Below the pieces are notes generated by a model. That model was given only the letters and a program-made list of their open reading frames with translations. It was not told the DNA's origin and ran no database searches. Shown piece after piece: positions 1-9,036 of a DNA stretch of 64,000 bases. Where the stretch lies: contig JAUJMU010000002.1 in the NCBI GenBank assembly GCA_030446715.1, positions 246,269 to 310,268 on the forward strand, in the 5' to 3' direction. The position numbers and the translations under genes are program-made. Positions within the stretch are counted from its first letter, which is position 1. Each line of letters opens with the position of its first letter. This DNA is from Cytophagales bacterium (GTDB lineage: Bacteria > Bacteroidota > Bacteroidia > Cytophagales > 172606-1).

Positions 1-183
1 GACCGGCCGACCGGGGAAAATATCCCTTAAGAGATCATAGAGCACCTTGCTGCCAAATGGATTTTTGTCATCGAGGGCGTAGGAAGTGGTCCAGTCAAGT
101 GGCCGGGGTGCCAGCAGTTCTACGGCCACCACGATACCAATGGCCGCAATCAGAAGCAGGATCGAAAACCGGTGTTTTTTCAT
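1..183 (-). CDS. DUF4350 domain protein, N-terminal part only
   Basis: The gene runs off the left edge; only about 61 N-terminal residues are visible. They begin MKKHRFSILLL, one hydrophobic segment that would serve as signal anchor, followed by a soluble stretch with SYALDDKNPFGSKVLYDLL, typical of the start of DUF4350 proteins. Its ATG overlaps the TGA of the DUF4129 gene in an ATGA junction, so the two are translationally coupled. In Bacteroidota this pair usually precedes a MoxR ATPase and a DUF58 gene, which would lie outside the window. Family assignment comes from the N-terminus and neighbours; biochemical function is unknown. Confidence 0.7.
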   Translation of the reverse strand, partial: MKKHRFSILLLIAAIGIVVAVELLAPRPLDWTTSYALDDKNPFGSKVLYDLLRDIFPGRPV

Positions 184-959
184 TGCCTTACTCCCCTGAT
201 CTGCGCCTCAAAGTCCTGAAATGCCTTTTGCGCCTGCAGGAAGCGTTGGCTGTCTATGCTGAAATCGCCGTAGCAGATGTATTCAAACAGTAGGGTTACC
301 TGCCGGAAGCCGGGCTCAATGTCCCGGCGTTTCCATTCGCGCAGGTAATCATGATTGGTTTTGTCGGGCCGCCAGTCAATCAGGCCGCGGTCACTGAGTT
401 GCTTCAGGGTTTTGAGGTAAAACAGCCGGACTGCCCGCCGGTATTGCCCTTGTTCGACGGCATCGGCAATCATCTTGTCAAAGTCAATCACGTGGATATT
501 GGCTTCGTTTTCCTCAAATGAAAAGGTGTTGGCTTTGCCTTTCCCGAAGAAGAGCCCCTGCACGCCGGTGCCCGTCATCCGCAGCACCGCCCACCCGATG
601 ATCAGGGCACAAATTCCATAAATGCCCCACCGCCAGTAGTCCAGCCGCCCGTCCCGGAAGAGGGGCCGGAATATTTTTTCACTCACCCACGCCCAGAACC
701 GCTCCCAAAGGTTCGGAGCTGCACTTCCGGCTGCCCGGTCATAGGCGTAATCCTCGTCCTGCAGATATGCTTTCACTTTCTCCCGGTCAAATTTCCGGAG
801 CTGATACGGGAACTGGCTCACCGGCTGCACCGAATCCGTAGCGGCCACCAGCGGAAAAGCTGCGGCAGCCGTCAGCAAAAACGCACACGCCAGCCGGACC
901 AGAAAATTGCCGCGACAAAGTTTTACCTGCGAAATTTTTAAAGACACAATTAATTTCAA
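180..959 (-). CDS. DUF4129 domain membrane protein
   Basis: 259 residues: an N-terminal signal-like segment (about residues 20-40), a soluble region, one membrane segment (about 112-130, IYGICALIIGWAVL) and a C-terminal DUF4129 domain containing AVRLFYLKTLKQLSDRGLI and TNHDYL, the usual signature. DUF4129 proteins sit beside MoxR ATPase / DUF58 / DUF4350 genes and are thought to belong to a membrane-associated chaperone-like system; no reaction is known. It lies 68 nt after the upstream membrane-protein gene and overlaps the following DUF4350 gene by 4 nt, indicating an operon. Confidence 0.8.
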   Translation of the reverse strand: MKLIVSLKISQVKLCRGNFLVRLACAFLLTAAAAFPLVAATDSVQPVSQFPYQLRKFDREKVKAYLQDEDYAYDRAAGSAAPNLWERFWAWVSEKIFRPLFRDGRLDYWRWGIYGICALIIGWAVLRMTGTGVQGLFFGKGKANTFSFEENEANIHVIDFDKMIADAVEQGQYRRAVRLFYLKTLKQLSDRGLIDWRPDKTNHDYLREWKRRDIEPGFRQVTLLFEYICYGDFSIDSQRFLQAQKAFQDFEAQIRGVRQ

Positions 960-1027
960 AACAGGTTATGGTATAGGGTAAAGCCCATGTTTCAATTCCA
1001 GGTACTCCTGACTTACTACCTTATTCT

Positions 1028-1999
1028 TCAGTAATGCTCCTCCTCGTCGGCGTAAAAATCCCGGGAACCGGCCGGAACCTCCCTGCCCATGGATTCAATC
1101 TTTTCCCGCAAACCTACCGATTCCTTGCGTTCTACCAGACTGAAATACTGAAATGCTGATACCGTCAGGAAGAGGCAGTAGGAAAGTGCAATGACCAGCG
1201 TAAGCACGATGGTGAATGCAATGGCGTAGGTCACGGTCTGCTCCATCGAACTGCCCATCTGCGTGAACAGCTGGGTAGACACGCCGATGATGGAAAACGG
1301 AATCGTGCAGCAGAGCACCACCGAAAACTGGATAATGATACAGATAAAGATGAGGCCGAAGGTTTGCCACCAGTACCCTTTCACGAGGTAGAAGGCCCGG
1401 TGCAGGGCGTCAAAAAAACTGATTCTTTCATACAGACTGATGATCACCACCAGCGTGACCGGCACCAGCAGGTACACACTGGCCGCCATCGCACCAAAGA
1501 ACAATATGACAATTGCACCAACCCCGAGGGAAGCGCCCAAAAGGCCGGACACCAGAAACATGCCGATAATCGTTACTCCCAGCATGATAGCCAGCCCGGT
1601 CATGCTTCCGAAAATACGCCAGAAATCGCGGCGGATGGCCTGCCAGATGTCAGCCGTCTGAATAGCCTGATCCCCTCCTTTGCGGTGAAAGTAAATCAGG
1701 ATGTACTCGTAGATCACCCCTGCTGCCATCACTGAACCTACAATCGAAGCGGCCATATTGACCAGGGTGGAAGCACCGAGCCCCACCAGCCAGCTGTCAC
1801 TTTCGGAGGCCGGGGAAGAAAACCGGGTCAGCATCATGACCGGAATCACGCTGCCCACCAGTACGAAGGGACCGGCGATGAAAAGCATGCCGAGCATCAT
1901 GGGTTTGAAGTGCTGGCGGATAAAAAGAAAACTGACATTCAGGATTTCCCCAAAGTCACGGACCCTCCGGAAATCAATCCTGGCCGGAAATGTCGGCAT
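1028..1999 (-). CDS. multi-pass membrane protein (GDPD membrane-domain type)
   Basis: 323 residues with about six hydrophobic segments separated by short loops, resembling the integral membrane domain found in some glycerophosphodiester phosphodiesterases; the catalytic GDPD domain itself is absent. The start is inside the SpoIIM-like gene (26-nt overlap), which argues for coupled translation. The acidic C-terminal tail (YADEEEHY) is cytosolic or periplasmic; orientation cannot be told. The conserved neighbourhood (SpoIIM, DUF4129, DUF4350) suggests a shared membrane complex, but its role is unknown. Confidence 0.65.
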   Translation of the reverse strand: MPTFPARIDFRRVRDFGEILNVSFLFIRQHFKPMMLGMLFIAGPFVLVGSVIPVMMLTRFSSPASESDSWLVGLGASTLVNMAASIVGSVMAAGVIYEYILIYFHRKGGDQAIQTADIWQAIRRDFWRIFGSMTGLAIMLGVTIIGMFLVSGLLGASLGVGAIVILFFGAMAASVYLLVPVTLVVIISLYERISFFDALHRAFYLVKGYWWQTFGLIFICIIIQFSVVLCCTIPFSIIGVSTQLFTQMGSSMEQTVTYAIAFTIVLTLVIALSYCLFLTVSAFQYFSLVERKESVGLREKIESMGREVPAGSRDFYADEEEHY

Positions 2000-2943
2000 A
2001 GCGGTTTAGTCTGATTGGATAAATGATAAAATACCAGAGGATGAAAAAGGCGGACAAAAGGATGACCGCCAGCTTGGCCCACGACGGCCATTCAGTGAGC
2101 CGGGTCACGAAGCTTTCCAGAAAACCCGCCACAATAAACACCGGCACCAGCCCGATCACAATTTTAAGGCCCCTGAGGGCGCCGAGTTTGAAAGATTCGG
2201 TGCGGGAAAACGTACCCGGAAAAAGCAGGCTGTTGCCCATCACAAGACCGGCGCACCCGGCAATGACAATTGCCGAAATTTCCAGCGTGCCGTGAATCCA
2301 GATGGACAACGCCGACGTGACCAGCAGTCCCTGGGTGTAAAAGAAATATTGAAAGGCACCCAGCCTGATCCCGTTGTACACCAGCAGGATTCCCGTGCCG
2401 AAGGAAAACAAAAGTCCGGAGGCAAACGTCCGCAGGGCCACCATGATGTTATTGAAAGTAATGTATCCGAACATATCAAACTGGCCTTCAGACTTATAAA
2501 CGCCCATCGGGTCGCCCTTCCGGATGTTTTCGAGGGTCATGTTGACGTATCCATCGCCGAGGATCAGCCGGGGAAACCGTTCGTCGTGGGCCGTGGATAC
2601 CGCCCCGATCAGCACGGCCAGCCCGAAAATGATGGCCGAATACAGCAGTTGCCGGTGGGCACTGCGAAACAGCAGCGGCAATTCGTAGCGCCAGAAATTG
2701 ACAAAGCGGCTCTTCTCCTCCTTCCGGTTACGGTAGATGGACTGGTGGACCCGGGCAGTCAGCGCATTGAGATAGGCGGTTGTCTGGCTGTCAGGGTAAT
2801 GCGTTCGGGCAAAGGAAAGGTCATCGGTAAGCTGCACAAAAAGTCCGGCCAGCTGATCGGGGTTCCTGCTTCTTCCGGCAGCCAGCAGGCTCTCGAATTC
2901 TTTCCAGCGGGGGGTTTTTTTTAATGAAAACGGCTTCTCGCAT
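1974..2943 (-). CDS. SpoIIM-like stage II sporulation M family membrane protein, frameshifted near the start
   Basis: The body (RWKEFE, then several membrane segments such as IVIGLVPVFIVAGF) is a SpoIIM/DUF95 family protein of about 320 residues; in non-spore-formers it accompanies RDD, DUF4129 and MoxR genes. The expected N-terminus MREAVFIKKN is present starting at 2943, but it is in a different frame from RWKEFE. One surplus base in the A8C6 homopolymer (2909-2922 on the + strand) explains this. The longer in-frame reading from 2993 begins with non-family residues (QPRCPLCEKPF) and is probably an artefact. Either a sequencing indel or a true frameshift. Confidence 0.75.
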
Positions 2944-3168
2944 AAGGGGCACCGGGGCTGAAGCAAATCCGGTTTAAAGCCGTTTGATTTCAATCGGCCA
3001 CAAATAAAAAAGGATTATCCTGCTTATCCCTACCTTTATAGATGTATAACTTACAAAGGAAATTTACGCAGGAGTAATTAAAAAGCCGTAAAAGAGGCTT
3101 AGATTATTTTGCAGCACTATACATGGGGAGCCGCATAAACCTGCCGGTTAAGCTCATTTTCTTTTTTT

Positions 3169-3876
3169 ATGGAAGCTATCCGAATCCAGACGGCTCAGAA
3201 CGTTTTTATCGAATACCAGCCCGCCAGCGTCGGTGACCGCATCGTAGCCACCGTCATTGACGGCGTGATTGCGTGGTGCTACATCTTTCTGGTCAACCAT
3301 ACCCTCGAAAGACTGAACCTTGACCTCGGTTACACGGCCCGGCTGCTGTTGTACACGCCTTATTTTTTCTACCACCTGGTCAGTGAGATTTTCCTGGACG
3401 GGCAGTCGGCAGGCAAACGGGCCATGAACATAAAAGTAGTGAAGCTGGACGGCAGCCAGCCCGCGCTGGGCAGCTATCTGCTCCGGTGGCTGCTCCGCCC
3501 AATTGATATTTTCTTTTTCGGGGCCGTGGCCATGATTACAATTGCCTCCAGCCAGAAGGGTCAGCGTCTGGGCGACATTGCCGCCGGAACCTCAGTCGTT
3601 TCCACCCGGCCCCGGCAGACGCTCCGCGATACCATGATGCCCCAAGCCGCGGACGACTATTCACCGCTCTACCCGCAGGCTGGCCGGCTATCGGACCGCG
3701 ACGTTGCCATTATCAAAGAAGCCCTCCAGGCCTATCACCGGGGCGAAGAACAGGACAGTTACCTGATCCAGAGCCTGACCGGCAAGGTTGAGGAGCTGCT
3801 CGGCGTCCGGACTCAACAAACGTACGTCGAATTTCTGCGTACCGTGCTGAAGGATCACGCGCACCTCTCCAGGTGA
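3169..3876 (+). CDS. RDD family membrane protein
   Basis: 235 residues. An RDD domain covers about residues 15-145: the Arg-Asp motif GDRIVATVID, a second membrane segment, GKRAMNIKVVKLDG and the closing GQRLGDIAAGTSVV. The C-terminal 85 residues (from about 150) are soluble and include a segment with GVRTQQTYVEFLRTV. RDD proteins are small membrane proteins, some implicated in ion transport. It is divergent from the SpoIIM-like gene; this head-to-head pairing is common in Bacteroidota. It converges on the MFS gene with a 4-nt gap, leaving no room for a separate terminator. Confidence 0.85.
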   Translation: MEAIRIQTAQNVFIEYQPASVGDRIVATVIDGVIAWCYIFLVNHTLERLNLDLGYTARLLLYTPYFFYHLVSEIFLDGQSAGKRAMNIKVVKLDGSQPALGSYLLRWLLRPIDIFFFGAVAMITIASSQKGQRLGDIAAGTSVVSTRPRQTLRDTMMPQAADDYSPLYPQAGRLSDRDVAIIKEALQAYHRGEEQDSYLIQSLTGKVEELLGVRTQQTYVEFLRTVLKDHAHLSR

Positions 3877-3880
3877 TCAT

Positions 3881-5101
3881 TCAGGAAATCACCGGTTGTT
3901 TTTTCTTTTCCCGCATGGTTGCCAGAAAGCCCAGTGCAGTCGGCACGGATACCAGCCCGGCTACCCACCAGAGGGTATCGTAACCAAAATGGTCGATCAG
4001 CCGGGTGCCCAGATAAGGGGCCAGAATGAAGGCTGCTGAAAAGGCCAGCGTATAAAGACCGATGTAAGCGCCGCGATTCTGCTCCCCGGACCGCTCCACG
4101 GTAAAAGTGATCATGAAGGGCATTGCAAGTATCTCCGAAAACGTCACCAGGACCATGGCCAGCAGCAGGATGCCGACCCCCACGGCCACGTTCAGCAGCA
4201 TATACGACAGGCCGCAGAGCAGTGCACCTGCCACTACCAGCCGCCAGGAAGCAATGCGGCTTTTGACCCTGTGAACAATCAGCATCTCGAACAGAAACAC
4301 CAGCAGGCCATTGAAGCCCAGCAACAGTCCGGTCTGCGACTCCGACAGCCGGTAAACGTCGTGGTAATAGAGGGGCAGTGTATTGAAAAACTGAAAAAAG
4401 ACCACCGCATAGCAGGTCGTAAAAAACAGAAAGACCAGAAAACGAATGTCGCGGTACGGTGACCGCTGCAAGCCAGCCGCACTCTTTTCCACCGGCTTTT
4501 GCCCGGTGCCCCTGCCGGTCTTATTCCGGAAGTAGACATAAAAAAATATACCTGCCGCAATACAGGTGATTCCGTCAGCAATGAAAAGCCATTTGTAGGA
4601 AAACGTGGCCAGCAAGCCGCCCAGCGCCGGTCCGATGGAAAAACCAAGGTTCACTGCCATCCGGTTCAGGGAGAAAGACCGCGTCACGTTTTCCGGCTTG
4701 GCATAAAAGGCAACGGACGCCGTATTGGCGGGCCGCAGGCACTCCACTGTAACGCTGAGTACGAAGATGCCAGCCGCCAGCATCGCAAAGGCAGTAAGGG
4801 CGGAAACCACTATAAACAGGCAGCCGCCCAGAAGGAGGCTCAGGCACTGCACCCGGAACGGTCCGATTTTATCCGAAAGCCAGCCGCCCAGCAGCGAACC
4901 CACCATGGCACCGATACCGAAAATGGCAAGGATCGTACCCGCCTGCCTGAGCGAAAAGTGCAGCGACTGGGTCAGGTAAACGCTCAGGAAAGGCACGACC
5001 ATCGAACCGCTCCGGTTGATGAACATCACCAGGGCCAGCATCCACGAGGCCGGGGAAAGGCCTCCGTAAGCCTCGCGGTACAGATTCAGAATGGCTTTCA
5101 T
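3881..5101 (-). CDS. MFS transporter
   Basis: About 406 residues from the chosen ATG (MKAILNLYREAYGG), with roughly 12 membrane segments. The motif-A region between TM2 and TM3 reads GGWLSDKIGPFRVQ, which defines the major facilitator superfamily. A longer reading from 5242 adds 47 residues without membrane character that run into the divergent neighbour's leader, so it was rejected. The sequence resembles the drug-efflux group (NRSGSMVVPFLSVYL in TM1), but the substrate cannot be inferred. It is convergent with the RDD gene. Confidence 0.85.
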   Translation of the reverse strand: MKAILNLYREAYGGLSPASWMLALVMFINRSGSMVVPFLSVYLTQSLHFSLRQAGTILAIFGIGAMVGSLLGGWLSDKIGPFRVQCLSLLLGGCLFIVVSALTAFAMLAAGIFVLSVTVECLRPANTASVAFYAKPENVTRSFSLNRMAVNLGFSIGPALGGLLATFSYKWLFIADGITCIAAGIFFYVYFRNKTGRGTGQKPVEKSAAGLQRSPYRDIRFLVFLFFTTCYAVVFFQFFNTLPLYYHDVYRLSESQTGLLLGFNGLLVFLFEMLIVHRVKSRIASWRLVVAGALLCGLSYMLLNVAVGVGILLLAMVLVTFSEILAMPFMITFTVERSGEQNRGAYIGLYTLAFSAAFILAPYLGTRLIDHFGYDTLWWVAGLVSVPTALGFLATMREKKKQPVIS

Positions 5102-5248
5102 AACCGGAAAAGCGGTAAAAGTAGCAATCCGGAGGAAATCCCCTTCTTCTTCCGTAAAGGTTAAGGCTTTTATTTTACCGGCGGCCAAATAAAAGTTTGG
5201 CTGGATTGACCCGGCCAGCGGATATGACGTACTTAAACCCAAAAAGCT

Positions 5249-5746
5249 ATGTTCCGAAAAGTACGCGATCTGGTTGACCTTGCGGTAGACAAGGCAGGCC
5301 TGGTGGCAAAAGTCGGCGTTGAGGTGGCAACCTGCCTGTCGGCAGCCGTAGTCGCGGAGCCGTTGAAAAAGGCTATCGGCGAAAATGCGGTTTCCGGCAA
5401 AATGTGGCAGCTTCAGCGGAAGGTCTCCGACCGGATGTGCAGCCTGATTGAAGATGCAACTCCTGTTACCAAAGCCATCGCCAAAGTGCCCATCCGCAAG
5501 GCCGAACGGCTTTGTGAAGTGGGGCAGGGCGTGGGACAGGTATTATTTACCGGACAGAAAAAGGAAGGCTACGAAAAAATTGAAAATGCCCTTACCGATA
5601 TGGCGGCGCTGCTGATCACCGGGGGCCTTGTGGGTGCCGCTCTTGAATACTGCACGGATGCGGCCGAAATTGCGCAGGAGATTGAGGCTCCGGAAACCGG
5701 TTCCGGCAAAACTGCTGCCGGTCAGTTGCCGGGTGCAGCTTCTTAG
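5249..5746 (+). CDS. hypothetical protein, helical, unknown family
   Basis: 165 residues, not recognised. Composition is Ala/Val/Lys-rich and predicted helical; there is no signal peptide. Two mildly hydrophobic stretches are visible (about 20-40, VGVEVATCLSAAVVAEPL; about 122-140, ALLITGGLVGAALEY), the second long enough to be amphipathic or membrane-associated. The tail is low-complexity (ETGSGKTAAG; the GSGKT here is not in a P-loop context). It is divergent from the MFS gene and ends 14 nt from the convergent ada-like gene. Codon use matches its neighbours, so it is probably real. Confidence 0.55.
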   Translation: MFRKVRDLVDLAVDKAGLVAKVGVEVATCLSAAVVAEPLKKAIGENAVSGKMWQLQRKVSDRMCSLIEDATPVTKAIAKVPIRKAERLCEVGQGVGQVLFTGQKKEGYEKIENALTDMAALLITGGLVGAALEYCTDAAEIAQEIEAPETGSGKTAAGQLPGAAS

Positions 5747-5760
5747 CTTTTTGATTCATT

Positions 5761-6615
5761 CTACACCCGAACCGCTTCGGCCCTTGCCTGCTCCCAGCCG
5801 ATCATGGCTTTTTTGCGGGTGGCACCCCAGCGGTATTCACCCAATATTCCCTCTTTCCGGATGACCCGGTGGCAGGGAATCAGCCACGCCACCGGGTTGG
5901 CTCCCACTGCCGAACCTACGGCCTGCGTGGCTTTGGGATTGCCGATCCGCCGGGCAATATCGCCGTAGGTGGTCAGGTGGCCGTCCGGCAGGGAGAGCAG
6001 TGCTTCCCAGACCTTTACCTGAAAGTTGGTACCCTTCACCAGCACATTCAGCTTTCGGCCCGGCTGATTGCCCGCACTGAAAATCTTCCGCCAGACGGGC
6101 TCCGTTGCAATTGAATTTTCGCTGATAATGGCATGAGGCCAGTCGGTGCGCAGTTCGTGGATGGCTGCATCCGCGGAATGGTCGAAAAAAGTCATCCGGC
6201 AGATGCCCCTTTCCGTAACCCCGATCAGGCAGTCGCCGAAAGGCGTCGGGTGAACCCCGTAATCAATGCGGATGCCTTCACCACCCAGTTTGTATTCCTG
6301 CGGCGTGACTGCTTCCAGATTTACAAACAGGTCGTAAACCCTCGACTGGCTTGATAAACCAGCCAGTTCGGCTGCCTCCATCAGGTTGCCGCACTCAGAC
6401 AGTCGCCTTTTCAGGTAGCCGGTGGTCAGGTACTGCAGGAAGCGCTTCGGGCTGATCCCGGCCCACTCGGTAAAGATCCGCTGCAAATGGAAGGGACTCA
6501 ATGCAACTACCTCAGCCACTTCATCCAACTCGGGCTGCCGGATTACGTTCCCGGTCAGATACGCAATTGCCTTCTCGATCCGGGCGTAGTTGGGGTGGTA
6601 ATCGGGATTTTCCAT
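5761..6615 (-). CDS. Ada-like AraC regulator fused to methylated-DNA cysteine methyltransferase
   Basis: 284 residues. Residues about 5-100 form an AraC-type double helix-turn-helix (LSPFHLQRIFTEWAGISPKRF); residues about 195-280 are the O6-alkylguanine methyltransferase domain with the acceptor motif PCHRV and the upstream FQVKVWEAL / TTYGDIA signatures. The N-terminal zinc/methylphosphotriester domain of E. coli Ada is missing, so it resembles the shortened Ada form common in Bacteroidota. It should repair O6-methylguanine and may regulate alkylation response genes. A reading starting at 7008 overlaps the next gene and was rejected; this ATG is 25 nt downstream of a near-consensus promoter. 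Confidence 0.88.
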   Translation of the reverse strand: MENPDYHPNYARIEKAIAYLTGNVIRQPELDEVAEVVALSPFHLQRIFTEWAGISPKRFLQYLTTGYLKRRLSECGNLMEAAELAGLSSQSRVYDLFVNLEAVTPQEYKLGGEGIRIDYGVHPTPFGDCLIGVTERGICRMTFFDHSADAAIHELRTDWPHAIISENSIATEPVWRKIFSAGNQPGRKLNVLVKGTNFQVKVWEALLSLPDGHLTTYGDIARRIGNPKATQAVGSAVGANPVAWLIPCHRVIRKEGILGEYRWGATRKKAMIGWEQARAEAVRV

Positions 6616-6639
6616 AGTTTTGATTATTTCGCAGTGAAG

Positions 6640-6670
6640 CAAAGGTAGGTGGTGAGGCGTCCACACCCAA
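6640..6670 (-). promoter_or_regulatory. Bacteroidota-type promoter for the ada-like gene
   Basis: On the minus strand a TTG (6670-6668) is followed after exactly 20 nt by TACCTTTG (6647-6640), a full match to the TTG/TAnnTTTG promoter. The ATG lies 25 nt further on, giving a short leader. Confidence 0.6.
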
Positions 6671-6709
6671 CCCGATTCTTGCGCAGACCAAAATTCAGCC
6701 CGCCATTTT

Positions 6710-7720
6710 ATGATCCGGAAATACCTGTTTATTATTTGCCTGCTGAGTTCCCTGCTGGTGTTTTGCCCATTTCTCAGGGCCCAGCCTGCCCCCGTGATCC
6801 GGTTACTCGCCACCCGGGACCCGGTCAGTTTCCGGGGGCTGAGCATCCCTTCTGATTCAGTGGTATGGGCAAGTGGCAGCCAGGGCACGGTCGGCAGGTC
6901 GCTGAACGGCGGCCGTACCTGGGAATGGATGCAGGTCCCTGGCCACGAAACCCGCGACTTCCGGGACATTGAAGCGTTTGACGCACAAACCGCACTCATC
7001 ATGGCCATTGCCGAACCGGCTCACCTGCTCAAAACCACTGACGGTGGCAAAAGCTGGAAACTGGTATTTGCCGACAGTACGGCCGGAATGTTTCTGGACG
7101 CCCTGCATTTCCGCGACCCGATGAACGGCATAGTGGCCGGCGACCCGGTAGCGGGGAAGTTTTTCATGCGCCGAACCCGCGACGGAGGCGAAACGTGGCA
7201 GCCCGTCGCGGAAGTTCCGGCAGCACAGTCCGGCGAGGCGCTTTTTGCGGCCAGCGGCACCAACATCATCCTGAAGGAGAAAGGAGAATTTGTAATGGTC
7301 ACCGGAGGCAAGGTCAGCCGGTTGCTCCGGGGCAAAGGGAACCGCGTACTGCCGCTGGTACAGGGACAAGAATCTACGGGAGCCTTTTCTCTGGCCGCAT
7401 GGGCGGAAAAACTGGTGGTGGTGGGCGGTGATTTCAAAAATGACCAGGCCACCGCGGGCAACTGCCTGATTTCTACCGACAGCGGCGAAACCTGGCAGCG
7501 ACCTTCCCGGCCTCCGCGCGGCTACCGTTCCTGCGTGGCCTTTCGGGATGCCCGCACCCTGTTCGCCTGCGGTACCCCGGGCGTAGACATTTCGGCGGAT
7601 GGCGGCCAGAACTGGAGGCCCCTCTCAACCGAAAGCTACCACGTGTGCGTGCGGTCAAAAACGGGGCGGGTGGTATACTTTGCCGGTGCCGGAGGCAAAA
7701 TTGCCGTGTTGAACTTCTGA
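6710..7720 (+). CDS. secreted Ycf48/HCF136-like beta-propeller protein
   Basis: 336 residues with a signal peptide (residues 1-24, IRKYLFIICLLSSLLVF ... RAQ). The mature part is built from repeated propeller blades with the Asp-box-like pattern S/TxDGGxTW: LNGGRTWEW, TDGGKSWKL, RDGGETWQP, TDSGETWQR, ADGGQNWRP. Proteins of this group are often labelled photosystem II assembly factor-like or oxidoreductase; in heterotrophic Bacteroidota the function is unknown, probably periplasmic or extracellular binding. It is divergent from the ada-like gene and convergent with the following lipoprotein gene. Confidence 0.8.
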   Translation: MIRKYLFIICLLSSLLVFCPFLRAQPAPVIRLLATRDPVSFRGLSIPSDSVVWASGSQGTVGRSLNGGRTWEWMQVPGHETRDFRDIEAFDAQTALIMAIAEPAHLLKTTDGGKSWKLVFADSTAGMFLDALHFRDPMNGIVAGDPVAGKFFMRRTRDGGETWQPVAEVPAAQSGEALFAASGTNIILKEKGEFVMVTGGKVSRLLRGKGNRVLPLVQGQESTGAFSLAAWAEKLVVVGGDFKNDQATAGNCLISTDSGETWQRPSRPPRGYRSCVAFRDARTLFACGTPGVDISADGGQNWRPLSTESYHVCVRSKTGRVVYFAGAGGKIAVLNF

Positions 7721-7732
7721 CCTGTCTTTGCT

Positions 7733-8458
7733 TTATTTTTGCGAACGGGCCACATTCAGATCATATTTGAGCACATACAGGTATTTTTCGTTGATCTGGG
7801 TGCCGTCCATTTCAAAAGTTTCCTTACCTGAACCGGAGCTGCTCAGAATTTTGTTCACATCGCCACCATCCAGCACTTTTTTGGTACTGCCAAGTTCATC
7901 GTTGATGGACAGGTTCATGTGCCGTGATTTAAAATATTTATAGCCAGCTACTTTTAAAGAATTATCAATCAGTTCCAATGCCGGTTTGTTCTGGTCGTCA
8001 CTGAAACTACTGGCTCCCAGAAATTTCGGGTAGCGTTCCGTCTTTGTGTAGTTCTTCACCTGGGCAATCTTGCGTTCCCCTTTATAATCATCGATTTCCA
8101 GCAGCGCAAATGCGGCAATTATTTTGCCTTCTTTGGGAATGTGTACGCTTACCTTGTCAAACTCGTCGGCCAGAATCAGGGCGTTCTGCGGCGTGGTGCG
8201 GGTTCCCCAGAAACCATTGTTCACCGCCACCAGACCACCGGCCGCGTCATACGCATTGATGGTATAGACCAGCGTCAGTTCGTCGCCTTCTCCTGCCCCC
8301 AGCATACCTTTCTCCTGAATTTCTTTGGCGTGCAGTGAATTTACCCTCAGGTCTACGCGCAGGTCGGGTACAAACCGGCTCTGGCCGGTGTTGAGGGTGG
8401 CACACGAACTGGCACCGGCAGCGATGATCAACAGCACAAACAGTTTTTTCGGATTCAT
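7733..8458 (-). CDS. hypothetical lipoprotein
   Basis: About 241 residues from MNPKKLFVLLI. A lipoprotein signal with lipobox-like ASSC places the acylated Cys near residue 18. The mature protein is predicted mostly beta (DELTLVYTINAYDAAGG, KVSVHIPKEGKIIAAFALLE), suggesting an outer-membrane-anchored immunoglobulin- or C2-like domain. No family recognised. An upstream ATG five codons earlier is possible. Convergent with the Ycf48-like gene, 12 nt apart. Confidence 0.65.
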   Translation of the reverse strand: MNPKKLFVLLIIAAGASSCATLNTGQSRFVPDLRVDLRVNSLHAKEIQEKGMLGAGEGDELTLVYTINAYDAAGGLVAVNNGFWGTRTTPQNALILADEFDKVSVHIPKEGKIIAAFALLEIDDYKGERKIAQVKNYTKTERYPKFLGASSFSDDQNKPALELIDNSLKVAGYKYFKSRHMNLSINDELGSTKKVLDGGDVNKILSSSGSGKETFEMDGTQINEKYLYVLKYDLNVARSQK

Positions 8459-8604
8459 TTTCCTTCGGCTCATTAGAATGTTTTGATTCTTAACGAAGCA
8501 AAAGAAATTCAGTTGACATTACCTGGGAGAACCTACCGGCAGCTTGATTGATGACAATCGAAAAATTTCCGGCAACCTGATTCTTTTCTCCCCCGGTTCT
8601 GTTC

Positions 8605-8612
8605 TACTTTTG
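8605..8612 (+). promoter_or_regulatory. candidate -7 element TACTTTTG
   Basis: TACTTTTG matches TAnnTTTG about 88 nt before the DUF3817 gene. I do not see a well-spaced TTG upstream, so this is weak; it would drive the DUF3817-cupin-feoAB gene string. Confidence 0.3.
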
Positions 8613-8699
8613 GTACTTCTGCCGGAACCGGACCACATTTATTCCCCCGGCTGAAGTTCATTTCACCCCTTCCTTTCACTAATACGATTAATACGATCT

Positions 8700-8996
8700 A
8701 TGTTACAACTTGCCAAAACCCAGCTCGGCTGCCTGCGGATCATCGGCTTTGCTGAAGGTGTTTCATTTCTCTTTTTGCTTGGCATTGCCATGCCGCTTAA
8801 ATATTTAATGGGAATGCCCGAAACCGTGCGGGTAACGGGCATGGTACACGGCCTGCTCTTCGTGCTGTACGTCCTGCTGGTGATTGGGGTCAAGTTCGGG
8901 CGGGACTGGTCATTCGGGAAGATGCTGCTGGCCCTGCTGGCTTCGCTGGTTCCGTTTGGCACTTTCTGGGCCGATGTGAAGCTGTTCCGCGAATAG
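8700..8996 (+). CDS. DUF3817 domain membrane protein
   Basis: 98 residues, three membrane segments. The hallmark pattern is present: RIIGFAEGVSFLFLLGIAMP, then MVHGLLFVLYVL and a final segment before FWADVKLFRE. DUF3817 (YdzA-like) proteins are small integral membrane proteins of unknown function. It is the first of four genes in the same direction (cupin, feoA, feoB). Confidence 0.85.
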   Translation: MLQLAKTQLGCLRIIGFAEGVSFLFLLGIAMPLKYLMGMPETVRVTGMVHGLLFVLYVLLVIGVKFGRDWSFGKMLLALLASLVPFGTFWADVKLFRE

Positions 8997-9036
8997 TTAC
9001 CTTTTGTGAACCAATCAACTGCAAACCAAATACCCC

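Noticed and set aside
5700..5735. P-loop (GSGKT) in the hypothetical protein at 5249-5746
   Set aside because: It lies in a disordered tail without the flanking beta-strand and helix of a Walker A motif.
5761..7008. Longer Ada-like protein starting at 7008
   Set aside because: The extra 131 residues overlap the divergent Ycf48-like gene and the promoter, and are not family-like.
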